Part shown: positions 59,701 through 64,000 of the stretch, piece by piece
How positions within the stretch are numbered: the first letter of the stretch is position 1
Layout of the letters: the number at the start of each line of letters is the position of its first letter
Origin: Plectrocnemia conspersa
Taxonomy: Eukaryota; Arthropoda; Insecta; Trichoptera; Polycentropodidae
Length of the DNA stretch: 64,000 bases
Assembly (NCBI GenBank): GCA_009617715.1
Contig: VTFK01000276.1
Location: 434,001 to 498,000 of the forward strand
Reading direction: 5' to 3'
Notes under the pieces: generated by a model
The model's input: the letters and a program-made list of their open reading frames with translations, nothing else
Told to the model about the DNA's origin: nothing
Database searches by the model: none
Program-made: the position numbers and the translations under genes

Positions 59701-60000
59701 GAATAAAATCAAAGTTAATAAATCAGTATATTTTATTATTAAAAAATTATAAACAATTAGTGTTAATTTTTGAAAATTATTCTTTGAGAATTTCACAAGA
59801 AAAATGGTAAATCAAAACTTTTCATTTCTCAATAAATTTTACTAATTTTTCGAGAACATTCATAGAGCTTTTTTTGTTATAATTTCAATTTGTAGGATTA
59901 TTTAAAAATATTTTACAGCAACAGCGTACAGCTGCATAAGAAAAAGTGGATCTGTGCCAGATGTTTTAAAATATGTTCGCTTTTTTAAAAGCTTCTATTA
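56760..60000. other. AT-rich DNA, nothing firmly recognised
   Basis: A purine-rich stretch near 57030-57250 reads KTPAKKRSLKHARMLL in one frame, then has several stops; it may be transposon debris. The minus-strand frame 59482-59796 resembles no family I know. Confidence 0.4.
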
Positions 60001-60021
60001 GAGGTCCGAAGAATTTTATTA

Positions 60022-60463
60022 TAGCCGTCGGTCACTCACTGTCGCGAGGTACCGCAGCTAGTTATATTGTACATAAGTATTGTTATTTTATAAATGAATT
60101 ACGTTATATATATTAATCGACTATATTGTTAGGTCATATTCTTACAGACTTGACGCCAGTAATCACGCAAAACTCACAATAAGCAAATTCCTCACCCAAT
60201 GTCAAATCGATACGATCAATAATGTTTTAACAACTTATCGCAAAAACTGTCTATTAAAAATAAATAAAACCCTATTTTTCCACGATTTAATTTTTCATGG
60301 TTTCATTACCATTTATTTCTGGCATCTGCCAAAACGATGAAAAATAATTTAAAAAAGGGGTTTTCATATTATGCAACTTAATTTTTTGCGACAGTATTTT
60401 TTTAACCAATTATTTAAATAAAACTAGCTGTCGGTCACACACTGACGCGAGGTACCGCAGCTA
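60022..60463 (+). repeat. Pair of hairpin-forming direct repeats
   Basis: Copies at 60022-60060 and 60425-60463 share GTCGGTCAC.CACTG.CGCG and AGGTACCGCAGCTA. In each, TAGC.GTCGGT pairs with ACCGCAGCTA to give a short hairpin. The 365 bp between them is AT-rich. They may be two LINE 3' ends or the boundaries of one element. Confidence 0.6.
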
Positions 60464-60479
60464 ATTATTGTTTTTTTTA

Positions 60480-61270
60480 AATTCAAATATCAATTGGTTG
60501 GAATTATATTATCAAAGAGTTGATCACAGTAATAACTTTATTTGATTTATATAAATTATAAACAATATTTATGTATAAAAATAGATTTCCATTTTTGTAA
60601 TTTAAAGCCAAAATAAGGCGCAAATTTTTGTGTAATTCTAGCTTTTATTTATGTATATGTATATAAAAATGTAATTCACAGCATTAGTAATTACGATTGT
60701 ATAAAATATATTACTGTTGCAGGATATTGTTCAAACAAATAGAAAGCTTAGGAATATAATTTTTTTTCTATTGATTTAAAAATCATTAAACGGGTTGTGT
60801 ATCCCTGGCATTGACCCTAAATTAAATCTTGACCTGACATTATTTATGTCATAATTTAGTCACAAAATTGTTGTTTATATTTTTTATGCATAATAAAGGG
60901 ACTGTTCTGTGCAGACATTATTCCTTTTGATACCTCTAGGACAATAAATTCTTTCGTAATTTTTTTTGAGGTAGTTTTGGCCTTAGGATTAATTTAATAA
61001 ATATTGGGTCTGTTCTGTATAGATCGTAAATCGAATAAAGCACAACTTGTTTAGTACCACTGACGATTGCAAGTTAAAAAAATAATATTTTTGTAAATGT
61101 AGATAAAATATTGATGGATAAGAAATTATGATTTTTTTTATAAACCAAACGTTTTTTTATAGTAGCGAATTTGCCACTTGTGTTTTAATTTAAATATAAT
61201 ATAATTATGTATTTAATGCAAATATAAAAGCCGTTTTTAGAAAAAAAAATAACGGCTTAAATGTGTAATG
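60480..61270. other. AT-rich DNA, nothing recognised
   Basis: No supported feature. Confidence 0.5.
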
Positions 61271-61325
61271 CAAATTCAACTACGATAGCGTGATATGCAC
61301 ACAACCACTAGGCCACAGCGGGTAA
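61270..61325 (-). repeat. tRNA-like SINE head trace
   Basis: The minus strand has TGGCCTAGTGG (61315-61305), a perfect pol III A-box consensus within CCGCTGTGGCCTAGTGGTTG. A weak B-box-like GTTGAATTTGC lies about 35 bp on. It is not a tRNA gene: no cloverleaf arms were found. Confidence 0.4.
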
Positions 61326-62399
61326 AGCGAACCGGCCACAAAATGATTCTCTTTCATCTTTCCACACAATCAATTTCTCTTCTACCGTCCTGCTACACAC
61401 GCGACAATGAAACTAGCGCCAAAAAGAAGAATCAATATATTAATAAATCTACACATAATTCCAGTATATTACCAAACAGTTTTTTCATTATGCTCTAACT
61501 AATCTTCTGTCATCCGAATTGAAGTAGGGAATTAAATAATATTTTTTTCGTTCCATTTTCAAATTCGATTTAATCCAAAAATAAATTAATATTTCATAAA
61601 ATACTGGAACGATTTTTCAGTGCGTTACGCTTGAAAAAAAATCACTACCTATAACATTATATAATAATCATTAAATCCGATCTCCCATACACGATAGAGA
61701 TATGTGTTTTGAACCCTAATTGTTCAGTTATTAGTCACCACCGATGCTGGTAAAACTATTAAATTATTTAAATTTATATTTAATGTTTCAGTTTAAGAAG
61801 TTTTAGCAGGGCTGATCTAGCTATCGTAAGGTCAAACAAATGTGGGATTTCGTGTGACGTCTATGCGACGATATATCGCTGTTTTCGCATTCCATTCCGA
61901 ATGTTAAAATTCCTCATCTTTACGTGTGAGTAATGTCAACAGGGGCGGATTGTGGAATTTTGTATGTGTATATCGCTCCCGTTACCTCTACTTCACTCAT
62001 CGCGACTTCAAAACGTAACGCCCTAACGATCGTTATTAACGGCCGTCCAAACAAGATCTGTGTTAAGAAATGTCGCATCATGGTATCGAATAAAAAATAG
62101 CATATTGAAAATATCAACTAATAAATTTGACAAATTTAGTTGTTGATATTGTGAAGAACTAAAATAAGAACCGGTAAGTTGCTTGATATTATCTTATTTA
62201 ACTAGTTTTCAAGTTATAAAACTACAATATATACCTGCGGTATATTACTGATAATAATGTATGTTTTATATTTATTTAATGGCATTACTTAATCCATTAA
62301 CTAATATTTATTTCATGCTGCAAGCTTCTTACGTAGATTAAATATATTTTAGAGCAAGAAAACAACTTAATTTTGATTATGTAATGGATAACTACGTGT

Positions 62400-62405
62400 T
62401 TTATT
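62400..62405 (-). terminator. Candidate poly(A) signal for the 62.6-kb exon
   Basis: AATAAA on the minus strand, about 150 nt beyond the TAA of the candidate last exon. Chance occurrence is common in this DNA. Confidence 0.3.
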
Positions 62406-62550
62406 ATACAGATATGTCATATTTTAAAGAACTACAGATTTCATCAGCATAAAAAAAATATTTTTTTACGCAGTATAAGATGTTGAGATTTATCTACTCA
62501 ACTTATATCAATTTAGGAGCTCTATGGAATTGTATATCTTATATAATCAC

Positions 62551-62819
62551 TTAGTGTGCAGTATCTTCGAACAACTTCTCTAGTCTAGTTGCCAAGTAAT
62601 TCAATTCCTTACCCTTCCCTTCAACAATTGAACCAAACAACGGAGGCATTAAATCATCAGGTTTAGAAACGGACAAGAGTTTTTTAAAAAAAAAATTACA
62701 GGCGTGAGAATTCAAATAGTGTACTACTAAATCATAAACCTCTGCGACAAAACTAGTCGGCATGTGATATATAAAAGGGTTTCTTTTTTTCAGAAAGGTA
62801 TCCATCATAAGCGCCTTGA
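62551..62819 (-). CDS. Candidate last exon of an unidentified minus-strand gene
   Basis: A possible acceptor (TTATTTTTCAAG) opens the exon at about 62819. The frame reads ALMMDTFLKKRNPFIYHMPT, SFVAEVYDLVVHYLNSHACN, FFFKKLLSVSKPDDLMPPLF and ends LATRLEKLFEDTAH at TAA. AATAAA follows about 150 nt later. The sequence looks like the helical C-terminus of a cellular protein, and its amino acid make-up is unlike the surrounding AT-rich DNA. I cannot name the family. Upstream exons would lie beyond the right edge or in 62.8-64 kb, where I see none. Confidence 0.45.
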
Positions 62820-62884
62820 AAAATAATAACATGTGAATTCATAATTTCCATATAAACGGTATTTTTCAATCTATCCTAGAGACA

Positions 62885-62930
62885 AACGGCAACCTGTTTC
62901 GAATCTCGGCCGTTCCACCGAAAGGGATAA
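62885..62930 (+). repeat. tRNA-like B-box trace
   Basis: GTTTCGAATCTCGG is close to the pol III B box (GGTTCGAATCC) and is followed by GCCGTTCCACCGAAAGGG. No A box at the right distance. Probably SINE debris. Confidence 0.3.
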
Positions 62931-62934
62931 GAAA

Positions 62935-64000
62935 TAAAATCTCTTATTGAACAGACAAAACTGTTTTTCTATTATTTTTTTAAATGTTTATAATTGTTTG
63001 TATAATGATTATTATGATGCATTTGGAAAACCTGTCAAATCAGATTTGTAATAAAAACATTTTTTTATTAAATCAGACAGACGTAAGTCCAGTGCGTTAC
63101 AGCGGGCACAACTGTTTCAACTGAGTAAGTCAATCATACTTACTCAGATGAAACAAATGTTTAATTAACTTTTAAACAATTAAAAGGCATTTTTTTTCTA
63201 ATTTAAAATAAGGTTATACCATGATAATAATCATGGTTATTACATATATCAAAATATTTTATTAATCAAAGTTATTATATAAAATGTGTTAATAAGCATA
63301 ATTATTACATCAAAACAAATAACAAAAAAAGCAAATCAAGTTCGATTGAATTTCAAGGTTCTGCAAATAGTTTTTTCTATTATAACAGCATATTTTAGTA
63401 CAAATTTTTACTACCAAATCGCACGGTCTTTATTTTTTTAAATAAACTAGAAAGTAATGCAGGAAGTATAATACTTTAGTTTTAATTCAAAAAAACAACG
63501 AGAATTGTAGACCTTTTGGTCAAAAATAACAGCGTCGTGATGCCTGGAATATTACATTCACATATTATATAACCCATTGCTTTTTTCTTTATTTTTCAGA
63601 TTAAGAAAATAATAAAAATACATTAACGAAATAAAGTCATATGTCACTATGCTAATAGTGCATTACAAAAATATAATATAATAATTGTATAATATATTTT
63701 CTTAGAATGGCAACACTTATTTTAAGTTTATTTTAAAATCATATTCATAAAAATTTGAAAAATAATATTTTGATTTTAAAAAAATACCGAAAACACAAAT
63801 TTATTCATAAACTCAAGGGTGAATTTTAACTGAAATATTTTTGTAGAATTCCTTTAAAGCAAATATGATTATTACACCTAGGTTAAGGGTCAAAAAAAAA
63901 TCTATTGGAAGCCTAATAAAAATCTAGAAAAAGCGCTAGACCATCATGCACGGATATAAACGTCCGCGGGGAAATTGGTTAATGCATGTTTTACGAATTA
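62935..64000. other. AT-rich DNA to the right edge
   Basis: No supported feature. A short patch near 63080-63110 (GTCCAGTGCGTTACAGCGGG) is slightly GC-richer and unexplained. Confidence 0.5.

Noticed and set aside
61305..61315. tRNA gene on the minus strand
   Set aside because: The A box is good but no acceptor stem, anticodon arm or B box at standard spacing could be formed.
1..64000. CRISPR array, bacterial operons or prophage
   Set aside because: Introns, AT-rich intergenic DNA and animal transposons show a eukaryotic genome; no regular spacer-repeat structure was seen.

Overview
The window is animal nuclear DNA, almost certainly from an insect. It is strongly AT-rich, has GT-AG introns of 74 bp to 7 kb, and carries insect-type transposon remnants (mariner, Harbinger, hAT, Jockey, R1 and RTE-like). 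It also holds one well-supported gene, an orthologue of Drosophila Hyperkinetic (Hk), the aldo-keto-reductase-like beta subunit of Shaker-type Kv channels. I read the order from sequence alone and cannot name the species.

Layout. 1-8 kb: AT-rich DNA with a promoter-like patch (about 1.07-1.56 kb), broken RT and mariner fragments (3.7-4.5 kb), and a candidate minus-strand promoter and first exon (6527-6800) of a gene running off the left edge. 8.1-8.3 kb: a candidate minus-strand last exon with a short hydrophobic-tailed ORF and a nearby poly(A) signal. 9-17.7 kb: transposon-rich. It holds a TTAA-bounded segment, an RTE-like RT, an R1-like fragment, a Jockey-type element with its target-site duplication intact but its RT deleted, a Harbinger remnant with MADF and transposase parts, and a second R1-like fragment. 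22-23.2 kb: a hAT element with exact 8-bp target duplications, then a degenerate tandem array. 25.8-31 kb: an unidentified minus-strand ORF, a matched 22-bp inverted-repeat pair, an RTE tail and a Tigger-like end.

31,674-50,248 (minus): the Hk gene. Twelve coding exons join with all phases agreeing and give 527 codons. Introns hold a mariner copy, a large fold-back, a perfect 30-bp inverted repeat, three copies of an intronic repeat, an RT fragment and a (TA)n tract abutting one splice acceptor. A 5' UTR acceptor at 50,453 and a strong donor at 54,351 suggest a distal non-coding first exon.

50.5-64 kb: mostly AT-rich DNA with a degenerate tandem array (51.65-52.62 kb), stem-loop motifs resembling decayed hammerhead cores, a pair of hairpin repeats near 60 kb, tRNA-like SINE traces and a candidate last exon of another minus-strand gene (62.4-62.8 kb). 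Apart from Hk, nothing is an intact recognisable gene. Hk's product would assemble with Shaker-family channels and use a nicotinamide cofactor.
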